From a virus, in the IMG/VR virus record IMGVR_UViG_3300021963_000437, positions 1 through 31,924 of that record: a DNA stretch of 31,924 bases; one strand, 5' to 3'. Positions 1-8,015 of this stretch are shown one piece after another (positions within the stretch are counted from its first letter, which is position 1; each line of letters opens with the position of its first letter). Both the position numbers and the translations under genes were made by a program. Under the pieces are notes generated by a model. It was not told where the DNA came from, did not search any database, and saw only the letters and a list, made by a program, of their open reading frames with translations.

Positions 1-453
1 TGATGTTTCTTGTTTAGGATTAGGATAACCCACTGCAACGTGACCGCCTGCACATCTCAAATTAGTATTATTAGATGGCGGTTGGTTAACACGTCGATCA
101 TACACATTGAAATCTGGTTCACAACCAAATGTACGTGCTTGTTTTGATTTCAAATAAATTGGATTAATCATAGCACTTACAGATTTATTCAATGTATAAC
201 CATTAGCTTCTGCTAATACAGTTAAATAATCTTGAACATATTGATGATGTTCAACCCATTCTTCTGATGTAGCACATGGTGGAATATTATACTCAAACAT
301 TATGCCATCCTCTTGAATCATGTGACCATTATCAGTGATTGGCATTGGATTTTGTTTATTACCGCCTGTTAAACCTTCAGCAGATACAATTTCAATTTCA
401 TCCTGAATAAAAATCTCAGGATCTGAACCTAGTGTTATGTTATGTTTATTCAT
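1..453 (-). CDS. Phage amidoligase (COOH-NH2 ligase type 2), C-terminus outside window
   Basis: My own translation of the minus strand gives 151 codons from an ATG at 453 without a stop, so the gene continues past the left edge. It opens with GSDPEIFI near residues 9-16, followed by VSAEGLTGG and then GIMFEYNIPPC near residue 60. This pattern is typical of the phage COOH-NH2 ligase type 2 family of phiEco32-like phages, a glutamine-synthetase-fold amidoligase that joins a carboxylate to an amine using ATP. The next gene ends 4 nt before this ATG, so it is the last visible member of a five-gene cassette with an ATP-grasp ligase, two amidotransferase-type hydrolases and a GGCT-like protein. The family call rests on motif recall. 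The substrate is unknown. Confidence 0.75.
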   Translation of the reverse strand, partial: MNKHNITLGSDPEIFIQDEIEIVSAEGLTGGNKQNPMPITDNGHMIQEDGIMFEYNIPPCATSEEWVEHHQYVQDYLTVLAEANGYTLNKSVSAMINPIYLKSKQARTFGCEPDFNVYDRRVNQPPSNNTNLRCAGGHVAVGYPNPKQETS

Positions 454-457
454 TTTG

Positions 458-1132
458 TTATAAATTTAGTGTATTTTTAATTAATTTTAAACACAATTGT
501 TTTGTTTCTTCTGGACAATTTGCAAATTCTGGATGACCTTGAATGCATAAAGAATTACTATTATTATAGTATACAATCTCGCATTCTAAGAAGTTAGTTG
601 GTAATTCTTTTTCCTCATCATTACCATTTAGATATGTATCACTTAAATAATATTTAGATGCTGCATGAATTGTATATGCTTGTGGATCTAAATTGTAAGG
701 ATACATCATTTGATGATGTGTTGAGGTCATTTCATATACATTACCATTTCTAAGTAGTTCAATAAGATGTGAATTACCATGATTTGCAACATGTTGAATC
801 AATGAACCACCTGAAGCTACTGTTAAGAATTGTGCACCTCTACAAATTCCTAATTTAGGAATTTTACTACTCAATCTGTGAAACATATAATCAAATTCAA
901 ATTCATCACGTTTACGATTAGTAAATGTACGTGAACCTATTTTCTCACCATAATGTGCAGGTGATACATCTTCACCTCCTGCAAATAATATTAAATCAAT
1001 TTGATCATCGATATTCATATTTTTAGCACAAATTGGATTAACATCATATGCTAAATTTAAAAAATCTATATAATTACGAGGTGTATCATTTGAATTAATT
1101 AATACGTTTAGTTTCTTTTTAGTTTCTTTCAT
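458..1132 (-). CDS. Class I glutamine amidotransferase / gamma-glutamyl hydrolase, PuuD-like (copy 1)
   Basis: This is a 224-aa protein of the peptidase C26 / class I amidotransferase fold. The glycine-rich FAGGEDVSPAHYGE segment (residues 50-63) precedes the nucleophile elbow GICRGAQ, with Cys97. His200 and Glu202 in QGHPEF complete the triad, so it should be active. PuuD-type enzymes cut gamma-glutamyl-amine bonds, and its short single-domain form fits a free-standing hydrolase better than an amidotransferase subunit. The next gene upstream encodes a diverged relative with the same triad. The spacing is 1 nt, so the two are probably co-translated. In this cassette it could trim or release gamma-glutamyl products of the two ligases. 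The precise substrate is not visible. Confidence 0.8.
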   Translation of the reverse strand: MKETKKKLNVLINSNDTPRNYIDFLNLAYDVNPICAKNMNIDDQIDLILFAGGEDVSPAHYGEKIGSRTFTNRKRDEFEFDYMFHRLSSKIPKLGICRGAQFLTVASGGSLIQHVANHGNSHLIELLRNGNVYEMTSTHHQMMYPYNLDPQAYTIHAASKYYLSDTYLNGNDEEKELPTNFLECEIVYYNNSNSLCIQGHPEFANCPEETKQLCLKLIKNTLNL

Positions 1133-1133
1133 G

Positions 1134-1853
1134 TTATTTTAATAAATCATTAATAATATTTTTTGCAACATCGCAATTAAATTCTTCAGGATGATATTGA
1201 AATCCCCATATTGGTAATGCAGTATGTCTAAATATTTCAACAACTGTATGTGCTACACTAGTAGATTTAACAATACCATTTTTATCAAATTCTCTCCATG
1301 TACTAAGGTTATTAGTATCTGAATAACATCCTTCATACACTTGTGAATAAGCAATAACTTCTAAATCATCACCTAGTTTCTTAACTGATTGATGATGCAT
1401 TGAATTTACAAAATGAAATCCATCATTATCAATAAATTGGATCTCTTGATCTGTAGAACTTCTACTACCTCCTTGTTGATGACCAACAATATGTTGATTC
1501 AATGTACCACCAAACCAAGTATTCAATCGTTGCATACCTCTGCAGATACCTACAATTGGTTTACCTGCACGAATAAACTTTGGTAATAACATATCATCTA
1601 GATATTCATAATGTTGATTACCTCTACCTGTCATAACTCCTGGTGCTTCACCATATGTTTGTACATACACATCTGCACCGCCTGGTAATACAAGCATATC
1701 AACTTCATTTTCAATGTTATCTAAATTATCTAATGTTGAAATTAATCTAACATGACCAAACTGACTCAAGAATTGCATATATGGAAATGTCTGACCTACT
1801 TTATTGTCAGAACAATCTGCATACACACCTATAATTTTATTTTGTTTTTTCAT
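1134..1853 (-). CDS. Class I glutamine amidotransferase / gamma-glutamyl hydrolase, PuuD-like (copy 2)
   Basis: This 239-aa protein has LVLPGGADVYVQTYGE near residues 54-69, the nucleophile elbow GICRGMQ with Cys104, a FVNSMHHQS segment near 148-156, and QYHPEEF with His221 and Glu223. The complete triad points to a working class I hydrolase of the gamma-glutamyl-gamma-aminobutyrate hydrolase (PuuD) type. It clearly differs from the neighbouring copy outside the motifs, so this is an old duplication or two separate gains rather than a recent tandem copy. Its start overlaps the end of the ATP-grasp gene by 17 nt, which suggests translational coupling of ligase and hydrolase. Confidence 0.8.
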   Translation of the reverse strand: MKKQNKIIGVYADCSDNKVGQTFPYMQFLSQFGHVRLISTLDNLDNIENEVDMLVLPGGADVYVQTYGEAPGVMTGRGNQHYEYLDDMLLPKFIRAGKPIVGICRGMQRLNTWFGGTLNQHIVGHQQGGSRSSTDQEIQFIDNDGFHFVNSMHHQSVKKLGDDLEVIAYSQVYEGCYSDTNNLSTWREFDKNGIVKSTSVAHTVVEIFRHTALPIWGFQYHPEEFNCDVAKNIINDLLK

Positions 1854-2742
1854 TGTATTTTTTTGTTAATAATTTTGGCAATTCTATTTTATATTTTTCT
1901 AGTGTCATTTCACCAAAAGATGGTGCTGAATTGATTTCTACAACAATAAAGTTTGGATCATTTCTAAATTCTCCATCTTTATCTGTGTTATTCTGAACTC
2001 TTAAATCACATGCACCGAAGTCAAGTTTACAACTTTTCAATGCTCTCACACAATTATCAACAATAGTTTGCCAATTGTTAGGTTTATCAAATAGTTCATT
2101 TTCTTCTAAAATCCATATGCAGTTATCATCATGTCTTTGCCATGAATTTGGATGATCTTTAAACTCTTGTTTAAGCATCTTTCTGCATGAATAAAAGCAA
2201 CCATTTTCTGTAACATGTAATCTATATTCCTTGTTATAGTTATAATACTTCTCAAAGATATAGTTGGTTAGCTTTTTATTAATTAACCAAGATTGTAACT
2301 CAATCTGTGATTTAATCAATGTATTACCTGTACCTCTGCTACCATAGATATGCTTTGCAACTAATGGATATTCCATGTCTGATGGTTTGATATCAAAATC
2401 TTCACTTTCAGTAGTATTACTTCTATCTTGAAAGTGATTTCCATCAAAACAATACCATACTGCTGTTTGAACACCTTCTTGGCTAAAACATTCCTTCATT
2501 TGAAACTTATTAGAGCTGTTTCTAATAGCTTCTCGTGAATTCAATTCTATTCTAGTACCCTTTAATGTAGCAGGATCTGTAAGCTCTGTTAGAGAGCCTA
2601 ATCTAATCACTGATCTAAATGGTAATTTAACCAATTGATATCTTAATTGAGAATGACTAGGATGTCTACTTCTAATCATAGGTCTAAAATTACCTTTTAG
2701 TTTTTTCTCAAGGACTGCTTTTTTAAATTTTAATGTTATCAT
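1837..2742 (-). CDS. ATP-grasp ligase
   Basis: This 301-aa protein reads as an ATP-grasp carboxylate-amine ligase. The nucleotide-binding loop is PLVAKHIYGSRGTGNTL around residues 146-162, the EYRLHV strand follows near 192, and the C-terminal metal-binding segment has DFGACDLRV and then VVEINSAPSFG (acidic Glu plus Asn near 270-280). Such enzymes activate a carboxylate as an acyl-phosphate and form an amide with an amine, for example adding glutamate to a peptide end. A basic N-terminus with a RSRHPSHSQLR stretch precedes the core. It lies between a GGCT-like gene and a PuuD-like hydrolase, which supports peptide or gamma-glutamyl chemistry. The substrate cannot be read from the sequence. 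Confidence 0.8.
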   Translation of the reverse strand: MITLKFKKAVLEKKLKGNFRPMIRSRHPSHSQLRYQLVKLPFRSVIRLGSLTELTDPATLKGTRIELNSREAIRNSSNKFQMKECFSQEGVQTAVWYCFDGNHFQDRSNTTESEDFDIKPSDMEYPLVAKHIYGSRGTGNTLIKSQIELQSWLINKKLTNYIFEKYYNYNKEYRLHVTENGCFYSCRKMLKQEFKDHPNSWQRHDDNCIWILEENELFDKPNNWQTIVDNCVRALKSCKLDFGACDLRVQNNTDKDGEFRNDPNFIVVEINSAPSFGEMTLEKYKIELPKLLTKKYNEKTK

Positions 2743-2743
2743 A

Positions 2744-3199
2744 TTATTCCATTCCGTATCTAGCTGTTAATAATTGATCGTCATTAAATGACATTTTGTG
2801 TTTTTTCCAATCACCTGATTCAATTTTATGAGCTGTGTTTGTTCCACAATTGAAAATATATGTATAACATTCTCCATATGGACTATCAATTACAACTCTA
2901 TTATAATAGTTATCAGTACAGTCTTCCTCATAGCCTTCCAATCTGTCAAGGCTATGTAATACTTCTTTTTCTACAGCATATACTTCCATTTTTACAGAAG
3001 TAGATCCGTTTTCTTTCAATGCTGGATAAGAACCTAATGAAAATAAATCATATACAGGTTCTGTATCAAATTCTCCTACAAATTTAGAATTTCTTAAAAA
3101 ATGATGATTGTGTAAATCTTGTCGTAAAGATCCATACACAGCAACCAACTCGTGATCTTCAATCTTTTTTGTTTTTGGATTAAAATAAGATGTTTTCAT
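2744..3199 (-). CDS. Gamma-glutamylcyclotransferase-like (GGCT/AIG2) protein
   Basis: This 151-aa protein has the family's signature loop, VAVYGSLR at residues 19-26, and the likely catalytic acid Glu88 in LDRLEGYEED. The length is usual for the single-domain GGCT/AIG2 fold. These enzymes release 5-oxoproline from gamma-glutamyl amines or peptides. It is the first gene of the cassette in reading direction, 1 nt after the primase stop and 1 nt before the ATP-grasp ATG, so the whole group appears to be one transcript with the replication genes. Together with two PuuD-like hydrolases it gives the phage three potential gamma-glutamyl-cleaving activities beside two ligases. Confidence 0.8.
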   Translation of the reverse strand: MKTSYFNPKTKKIEDHELVAVYGSLRQDLHNHHFLRNSKFVGEFDTEPVYDLFSLGSYPALKENGSTSVKMEVYAVEKEVLHSLDRLEGYEEDCTDNYYNRVVIDSPYGECYTYIFNCGTNTAHKIESGDWKKHKMSFNDDQLLTARYGME

Positions 3200-3200
3200 T

Positions 3201-4223
3201 TTAAAATGGTAATTTTATTAGGTTTAATAAATATTCTTTTGCTATTATAGCACCGTGATTTTTAACTAAATCACTAAAATCTTTTGATTGATAACCTTCA
3301 TCTATTTCTATCTGAATTAAATCATAATCATCTGCTAGTTTAATACCAAACTGTCTGCCCCAATTCTGTTCTTTATCATAATCATTGTCATACAACAAAA
3401 ATAATGTATCAAATCTACGACGTAATTGATCAATAATATGATCTTTTGGTCTTGCAGCTTCTGTTTGTAAACTAATTGCTGGTATTCCACATACATCATG
3501 GATAGCCATAACATCTTTTAATGATTTAGTAATAATTAATGACTCTCCTGTAACAGGAAGTTGTTCCCAACCTTGCCACACAGATTCATTATGATTATTT
3601 AACCATTTATAACTAGGATTAGCTGGTTGATAAATCTTGTAAGTTTCCTTATTATCTTTAAATTCCTTAAAGCAATATGCATTTTTATCTGCAGGAATGA
3701 TTTTATCACCTATAAATACATAACTAATTGGCTCTACATTGTATTTAATCAATGTATTCTTAGTAATAGCATATTGATTCCAAAACGCAAGATCTTGAAT
3801 TGTCCAATCTCTAGATTTTTTTCTTAAACTGTGTGTGTTTAAATCAGAAATAATATCATCTCTTGTCTTTGTATAAGGTGTAGTGTTTACATTTGTTCTA
3901 AATGTATTTTTGATATAAAATTCATCCTGTAAATTAGCATCTAATGCAATTTTACTTAATGCTTCAAAATATGTCAATCCAAACTTCATTTGTACAAATT
4001 TTATACAATCGCCTGAACCTAACACAAAATCTTTAAAGCATAGCTCATGATTTTCACCAATAAAGAAACCAAATGAAGGTTTTTCATCAGTTCTTAACGG
4101 AGATTTCATATTACCTTTAGTAGTAATATCTTCATCCATGTACATTCTATATATTTCCAAATCTGTTAGATATTGAAACAATAGATCTTTTGTAACTGTT
4201 TTTTTATTTAAATTAATTTGCAT
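3201..4223 (-). CDS. DnaG-like primase
   Basis: This 340-aa protein resembles a DnaG-type primase. Residues 35-95 follow the layout of the N-terminal template-binding domain (SPLRTDEKPSFGF, then FKDF, GSGDCIKFV and FGLTYFEAL), but the zinc-binding Cys and His of the usual CPFH motif are replaced by Ser41 and Arg44. A TOPRIM-like core follows: ESLIITKSLKDVMAIHD at 227-243, GIPAISLQ near 246, and FLLYDNDYD at 275-283 with the acidic DND. It should make RNA primers for the phage fork beside the DnaB-like helicase and family B polymerase. A tRNA gene lies just upstream. The usual TOPRIM Glu position reads as Lys-Ser-Leu-Lys-Asp, so this is a diverged form. Confidence 0.75.
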   Translation of the reverse strand: MQINLNKKTVTKDLLFQYLTDLEIYRMYMDEDITTKGNMKSPLRTDEKPSFGFFIGENHELCFKDFVLGSGDCIKFVQMKFGLTYFEALSKIALDANLQDEFYIKNTFRTNVNTTPYTKTRDDIISDLNTHSLRKKSRDWTIQDLAFWNQYAITKNTLIKYNVEPISYVFIGDKIIPADKNAYCFKEFKDNKETYKIYQPANPSYKWLNNHNESVWQGWEQLPVTGESLIITKSLKDVMAIHDVCGIPAISLQTEAARPKDHIIDQLRRRFDTLFLLYDNDYDKEQNWGRQFGIKLADDYDLIQIEIDEGYQSKDFSDLVKNHGAIIAKEYLLNLIKLPF

Positions 4224-4255
4224 GTTTCATAATATTTATTTTAGTTATTAATTGT

Positions 4256-4327
4256 TACTAGTGGGGGAATCGAACCCCCATCTAAGCAGCTGATTGCTAC
4301 TCATGTTACCATTTACACCAACTAGTA
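4256..4327 (-). tRNA. tRNA with unusual anticodon loop (A at position 33)
   Basis: A full 72-nt cloverleaf folds on the minus strand. It has a perfect 7-bp acceptor (TACTAGT with ACTAGTA), a D-arm GTGT/ACAT with loop AAATGGTA, an anticodon stem AGTAG/CTGCT, a 5-nt variable loop, and a T-arm of five G-C pairs around TTCGATT. No CCA end is encoded. The anticodon loop reads CAATCAG, which places A rather than the nearly invariant U at position 33 and would give anticodon ATC (Asp) if read normally. The C32-G38 pair may shrink the loop to five bases. The amino-acid identity is therefore uncertain. It sits between the primase and the SSB-like gene. Confidence 0.85.
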
Positions 4328-4364
4328 CCCCTAGTATTCTACGCATAGAATCTAGAATTTGATA

Positions 4365-4982
4365 TTACAACCAACTTGTAGTTGGTGCAGTTGTACCATT
4401 AGATTCTAAAGATACTGGTGCCTGAACATCATCTTCAACAACTCTTTCCATCAAATCATTATATTGTGGTTTTGATGGATTAGAAGTTTGACGCAGTCTT
4501 GATGGACTAGCACCTGCTTCCTCGATGAAATCAAAGTTTTTGTAAATACCTAAATATTTTTTAGGTGAACCCATAGTTCCATAAGTAACAAAGACATTTA
4601 CTTTCTTATTAACTGCATTTTGTGCAGTTAATTTCATACAAACATCTACTGCCTCTTTAGCAGAGTTAACTGGTGGAAACTCATAATCTTTACCAAGCAC
4701 TGATCGCGCAATAGATAATACTTTACCAACTGAAAGTTTAGCTAAACTCTCGTTCTTAGCATCATCAAATTGTGCATTTGGTGTTGGATAATAGATACCC
4801 ATATTTACTTGTGCTTTATTATTGTCTGTAAAAATAACTTTGTAATCTGGCGCATTATCTGCCATATCAGCCGTTTTCTTCTCAACACTAATTGCAACGT
4901 TTTCAACTTTTCCCGCTTCTCCATTATTAAAAATCACTGTTCCTTGTGATTTAAATTCTTCTCCATTTAAATTAAAACTCAT
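4365..4982 (-). CDS. Possible single-stranded DNA-binding protein
   Basis: This 205-aa protein starts MSFNLNGEEF, has a beta-rich first half with DYKVIFTDNNKAQVN (about residues 46-60), a middle segment with KVNVFVTYGT near 124-133, and a polar, disordered-looking tail from about 150 that is rich in Ser, Pro, Asp and Glu and ends in SWL. I do not recognise it by sequence. The suggestion of an SSB-type or recombination-partner protein comes from this architecture (compact domain plus flexible acidic tail) and from its place immediately downstream of a Sak4-like ATPase; Sak4 genes are often paired with an SSB. A weak hairpin lies in the 57-nt gap between the two genes. Confidence 0.45.
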   Translation of the reverse strand: MSFNLNGEEFKSQGTVIFNNGEAGKVENVAISVEKKTADMADNAPDYKVIFTDNNKAQVNMGIYYPTPNAQFDDAKNESLAKLSVGKVLSIARSVLGKDYEFPPVNSAKEAVDVCMKLTAQNAVNKKVNVFVTYGTMGSPKKYLGIYKNFDFIEEAGASPSRLRQTSNPSKPQYNDLMERVVEDDVQAPVSLESNGTTAPTTSWL

Positions 4983-5039
4983 ATCTATTATTTTTTAAAA
5001 ATTATTATTTGGCTTATAGTACTTTTTATAGAAGTATAA

Positions 5040-5807
5040 CTATTCTTTTAAGAAAATTTGTGACCAATCTACTTTTAAGTTACCTGCATCATCTGATTCA
5101 ATTAGTGTAACTTTTTTGTTTTTTAGATGTTCACTCCTTGAACCACAAATAATTGATTCAGAAGGTGCAAAGTTTACAATAGTTTGATTTTCATCTCTAT
5201 ACATATAACCAATTGCATCAACTTGTGAACATAGAATAGCTGCTGATTTACCAATCAAATCTAGACCACGCTCAGTCATTTCTTTACCTTCTTTCTCGAC
5301 TAATTTGTCTTTTAGGTGTCCAAGAATAATCAATATGTCAAAACATTGTTCTAACTCCTCAAGTACTAACCATAGGGCTTGGCGAGTATATTGATAACCT
5401 GCACCATTGGGCAATGTAAGCACGTTATCACCTTGAAAGTTTCTACCCATAGCAGTTTGTTTGTACAAAGATACAGCAATGGGCATTACCATATCTTCCA
5501 ACATACTGATGGTGTCGATAGCTCCATACTTATAAACAAAACCATTATTTTCTTTATTGGAACTTTTCAACTTGTCAATAATCTGTTTTAACACAGCTAT
5601 TGGAGTTTGATTGTTTGCTCTTGATATTTCCAAAATATCAATCTTTACAGCATCAACATAAGAAGAACCACCTTCTAAGTCTAATATTAAACAATTCTCT
5701 AAATTACTTAAAGCTGTGGTTTTACCAACCTTTGGTTTACCAAAAATAATAATCTTTTTTGGATTAATTCTTGTAGCTTTAACTTTTTTTAAGGGTAATT
5801 CTATCAT
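5040..5807 (-). CDS. Sak4-like RecA-fold ATPase (phage recombination)
   Basis: This 255-aa protein has Walker A GKPKVGKTT at residues 23-31, ILDLEGG near 41-47 where such proteins carry an acidic strand, a Walker-B-like strand KYGAIDTISMLEDM near 91-105, and ILGHLKDK (about 160) matching the sensor segment of the AAA_24 / Sak4 family. These are short RecA-like ATPases of phage single-strand annealing or strand-exchange systems. It lies in the replication block next to an SSB-like gene and 1 nt from a gene of unknown role. Confidence is good for the ATPase fold and moderate for the recombination role. Confidence 0.75.
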   Translation of the reverse strand: MIELPLKKVKATRINPKKIIIFGKPKVGKTTALSNLENCLILDLEGGSSYVDAVKIDILEISRANNQTPIAVLKQIIDKLKSSNKENNGFVYKYGAIDTISMLEDMVMPIAVSLYKQTAMGRNFQGDNVLTLPNGAGYQYTRQALWLVLEELEQCFDILIILGHLKDKLVEKEGKEMTERGLDLIGKSAAILCSQVDAIGYMYRDENQTIVNFAPSESIICGSRSEHLKNKKVTLIESDDAGNLKVDWSQIFLKE

Positions 5808-5808
5808 T

Positions 5809-6291
5809 TTATAATAACGTATTCAACGTCATGTTTAAATTTGTAAACTGATTTCTAAGATTATATTTACTAATTCTATCATATGCAGCATAAGAAGTTA
5901 GACCTCGAATATTATATTTTCTTATAGCAGGACATCTGCTAAATACAAAATATTTATTTTCTTCCTTTAATAGTCGTTCTTCTTCATTTAATAAGAATAA
6001 AAACACGTCTTTTACATTTGTTTGTGGAAAATAACATTTACATATTTTAATAAAATCATCTAAACTTCTATATTTTGATTCAACACATTGTTGCGTTCCA
6101 TTTTTATAGTAAGTTGCAGGTGCATATTTAAAAGCTGTTGTTACAACATCATTTTCAATTTTTTGAGCATATAATGTATAATATATATCTTCAATAGATT
6201 CTATCTTTTCATTACTGTCAAATTTCATTTTACGAGTTTTATTATAGTATTCATCTAACTTTTCAATACTATCCACGTCTGTTTTTTTCAT
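5809..6291 (-). CDS. Hypothetical protein in replication block
   Basis: This 160-aa protein is not recognised. It begins MKKTDVDSIEKLDEYYNKTR and is rich in Lys, Asn and Tyr. A central AFKYAPATYYKNGTQQ segment and a long charged helix around FLLNEEERLLKEENKY (about residues 100-115) can be seen, with no membrane segment and no clear zinc motif. It is packed tightly between the Sak4-like gene (1 nt gap) and the helicase gene (stop and start adjoin at 6291/6292), so it is most likely a replication or recombination accessory. No function is assigned. Confidence 0.6.
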   Translation of the reverse strand: MKKTDVDSIEKLDEYYNKTRKMKFDSNEKIESIEDIYYTLYAQKIENDVVTTAFKYAPATYYKNGTQQCVESKYRSLDDFIKICKCYFPQTNVKDVFLFLLNEEERLLKEENKYFVFSRCPAIRKYNIRGLTSYAAYDRISKYNLRNQFTNLNMTLNTLL

Positions 6292-7404
6292 TTAGTTTCT
6301 GATTTTTTTTATAAATTCGTGTACGTGTTTGATAGCTTGTGTATCTGTTGGCAGTGGTAATTCTTTAAAGTAATTTACTGCACCATCAAAATACAATGGG
6401 CATATTGTACCACCACCGCCTTCACGACCACCCAAGATTTCTAAGAATCTTATATTATCTTTAAACACTGTAATATCATAGCCTAAATAATCAGGTATTT
6501 CATGTCTAAACGGACTAAATAAGCCAATAATATAATCAAAATCTCGTTGCGTTGTTTTATTGTCAGCAAGACCATCAAGAGAAGGTTTTAATTTGTTATA
6601 CTTTTTATTCTCTAAACTTTCTTGCGAACTCATTTGTTGTTGGATAGCTACTGGTATATATTTAAACCTATTTCTAAGTTTAACAAAATAATCAGAACTT
6701 AGTTTACCTATAGTCTCGTGAAGAGTCATAGCCATACCATTGTCTGGATTTTTTTCTACAGTTAATAAACTAATATGATCGACAATTACAAAGACATATT
6801 CTTCAGGATCATTTGGTTCATAATGATCTTCTACTTTAATAACTTGACCATTATTGTTTATCTCTCTATATATAACCTTACCATTATCTAATGCGTAATT
6901 TCTAACCAACTTGTAAATGCCATATGGATTTCTAACATCATCAATAAACTCAACAACTTCTTCAATCTTTTTAAAGTAAGGTTCATATTTTTTAATTATC
7001 TCCAATATTTCCTCAGATAATATTCTATCTGCTTTAGTGGATCTCAAATCCTTGGGAGCAATCCTAATACCTTCTTTAACATATAATATATTTGAAAATG
7101 CCGATAACATTTTTTGTTCAGCTGTCATTTCAAGAGTAAAATAAAATATTTTTAGTCTTACATCTAAACCGTTATCAATAACTTGTTGAATTGTGTTATA
7201 TAGAAATAACCAATCAGCAATTTGTGATTTACCAACCTTTGAATTAGCAGTTATCAAAAATGATTTACCTTGTTCTATACCTGCCAATTCATTCTCAAAT
7301 CTTGGCAGTCCAAGTGGTATACAATTTATTCTACCACTTAACAATCTATCACGTTTGCTTTCTATAATGCTTAATGTTCTGGAAAATAAGCTATTTTCAC
7401 TCAT
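6292..7404 (-). CDS. DnaB-like replicative helicase
   Basis: This 370-aa protein has the RecA-type core of superfamily 4 helicases. It starts with the segment IPLGLPRFENELAGIEQGK (29-47), followed by Walker A TANSKVGKSQ (52-61), a typical DnaB spot FYFTLEMTAEQKM near 107-119, Walker B YVFVIVDHISLL near 200-211, and the motif H4-like stretch with IPVAIQQQMSS and LADNKTTQRDFDYI. It lacks the N-terminal DnaG-interaction domain of bacterial DnaB (about 470 aa), as is common in phage versions. It would unwind the fork together with the primase and polymerase of the same transcript. The upstream winged-helix-like gene ends 8 nt away and is a candidate loader. Confidence 0.85.
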   Translation of the reverse strand: MSENSLFSRTLSIIESKRDRLLSGRINCIPLGLPRFENELAGIEQGKSFLITANSKVGKSQIADWLFLYNTIQQVIDNGLDVRLKIFYFTLEMTAEQKMLSAFSNILYVKEGIRIAPKDLRSTKADRILSEEILEIIKKYEPYFKKIEEVVEFIDDVRNPYGIYKLVRNYALDNGKVIYREINNNGQVIKVEDHYEPNDPEEYVFVIVDHISLLTVEKNPDNGMAMTLHETIGKLSSDYFVKLRNRFKYIPVAIQQQMSSQESLENKKYNKLKPSLDGLADNKTTQRDFDYIIGLFSPFRHEIPDYLGYDITVFKDNIRFLEILGGREGGGGTICPLYFDGAVNYFKELPLPTDTQAIKHVHEFIKKIRN

Positions 7405-7412
7405 ATATTATA

Positions 7413-8012
7413 TTAATTTAATGTTGTTGTCCAATCATCAACTTGTACATCATTTACTTCATCAATAAATGCTGACAATCTAGAACTCTCACCATGAGCA
7501 TCTTTCTTAAATATAAAATAATCTGCCTGTTGTATAAATCGCAAATCATTTAGTGACCTGATATACAATTTAGCAGCTTTTAATATATCTTCTTTTGTAT
7601 AAGATGGATTCATTTGCATCCATTTATACATCTTATCTCTACAGCTAATCTCAGAGCCCATACTTCCTGGTTTTAAACCTTTCCATAAAGCTCTGAATTC
7701 CTGTATGAAATCATTAAGTTCAGCATTGATTGCTCTTGATGATTTCTTTACCAATTTTTTATCTTTTACAGAATTTATACTTTCTATTTCTAAAAATTCT
7801 ATTAAAAGTTTACCTTTTTCCCTTATTGTGATTTCTTCATTGTTGTTTATGTTTAGTTTTATAAATTGTTTATCTTGTAAACTATTCAAATGATTAATTG
7901 ATGTTTTTCTTAATGAATTCTCACTCAAATATAATAGTGTAACGAACTCATCAACTGAAAGATTCTGCTCTGATAATAAATTAAAATCTAATATAAAAGC
8001 TTTATCTTTCAT
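7413..8012 (-). CDS. Putative winged-helix replication protein / helicase loader candidate
   Basis: This 199-aa protein has an N-terminal part (residues 15-70) that reads like a winged helix: SVDEFVTLLYLSENS, then a second helix with NHLNSLQDKQFIKLN, then a charged wing with EITIREKGKLLIEFL. After a Lys/Ser linker a second helical domain (about 110-185) contains FRALWKGLKPGSMG, a basic KMYKWMQMNPSYTKEDIL stretch, and AKLYIRSLNDLRFIQQADYF. The two-domain layout and the position directly before a DnaB-like helicase fit an origin-binding or helicase-loading protein. This is inference from context; no specific family is recognised. Confidence 0.5.
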   Translation of the reverse strand: MKDKAFILDFNLLSEQNLSVDEFVTLLYLSENSLRKTSINHLNSLQDKQFIKLNINNNEEITIREKGKLLIEFLEIESINSVKDKKLVKKSSRAINAELNDFIQEFRALWKGLKPGSMGSEISCRDKMYKWMQMNPSYTKEDILKAAKLYIRSLNDLRFIQQADYFIFKKDAHGESSRLSAFIDEVNDVQVDDWTTTLN

Positions 8013-8015
8013 TAA

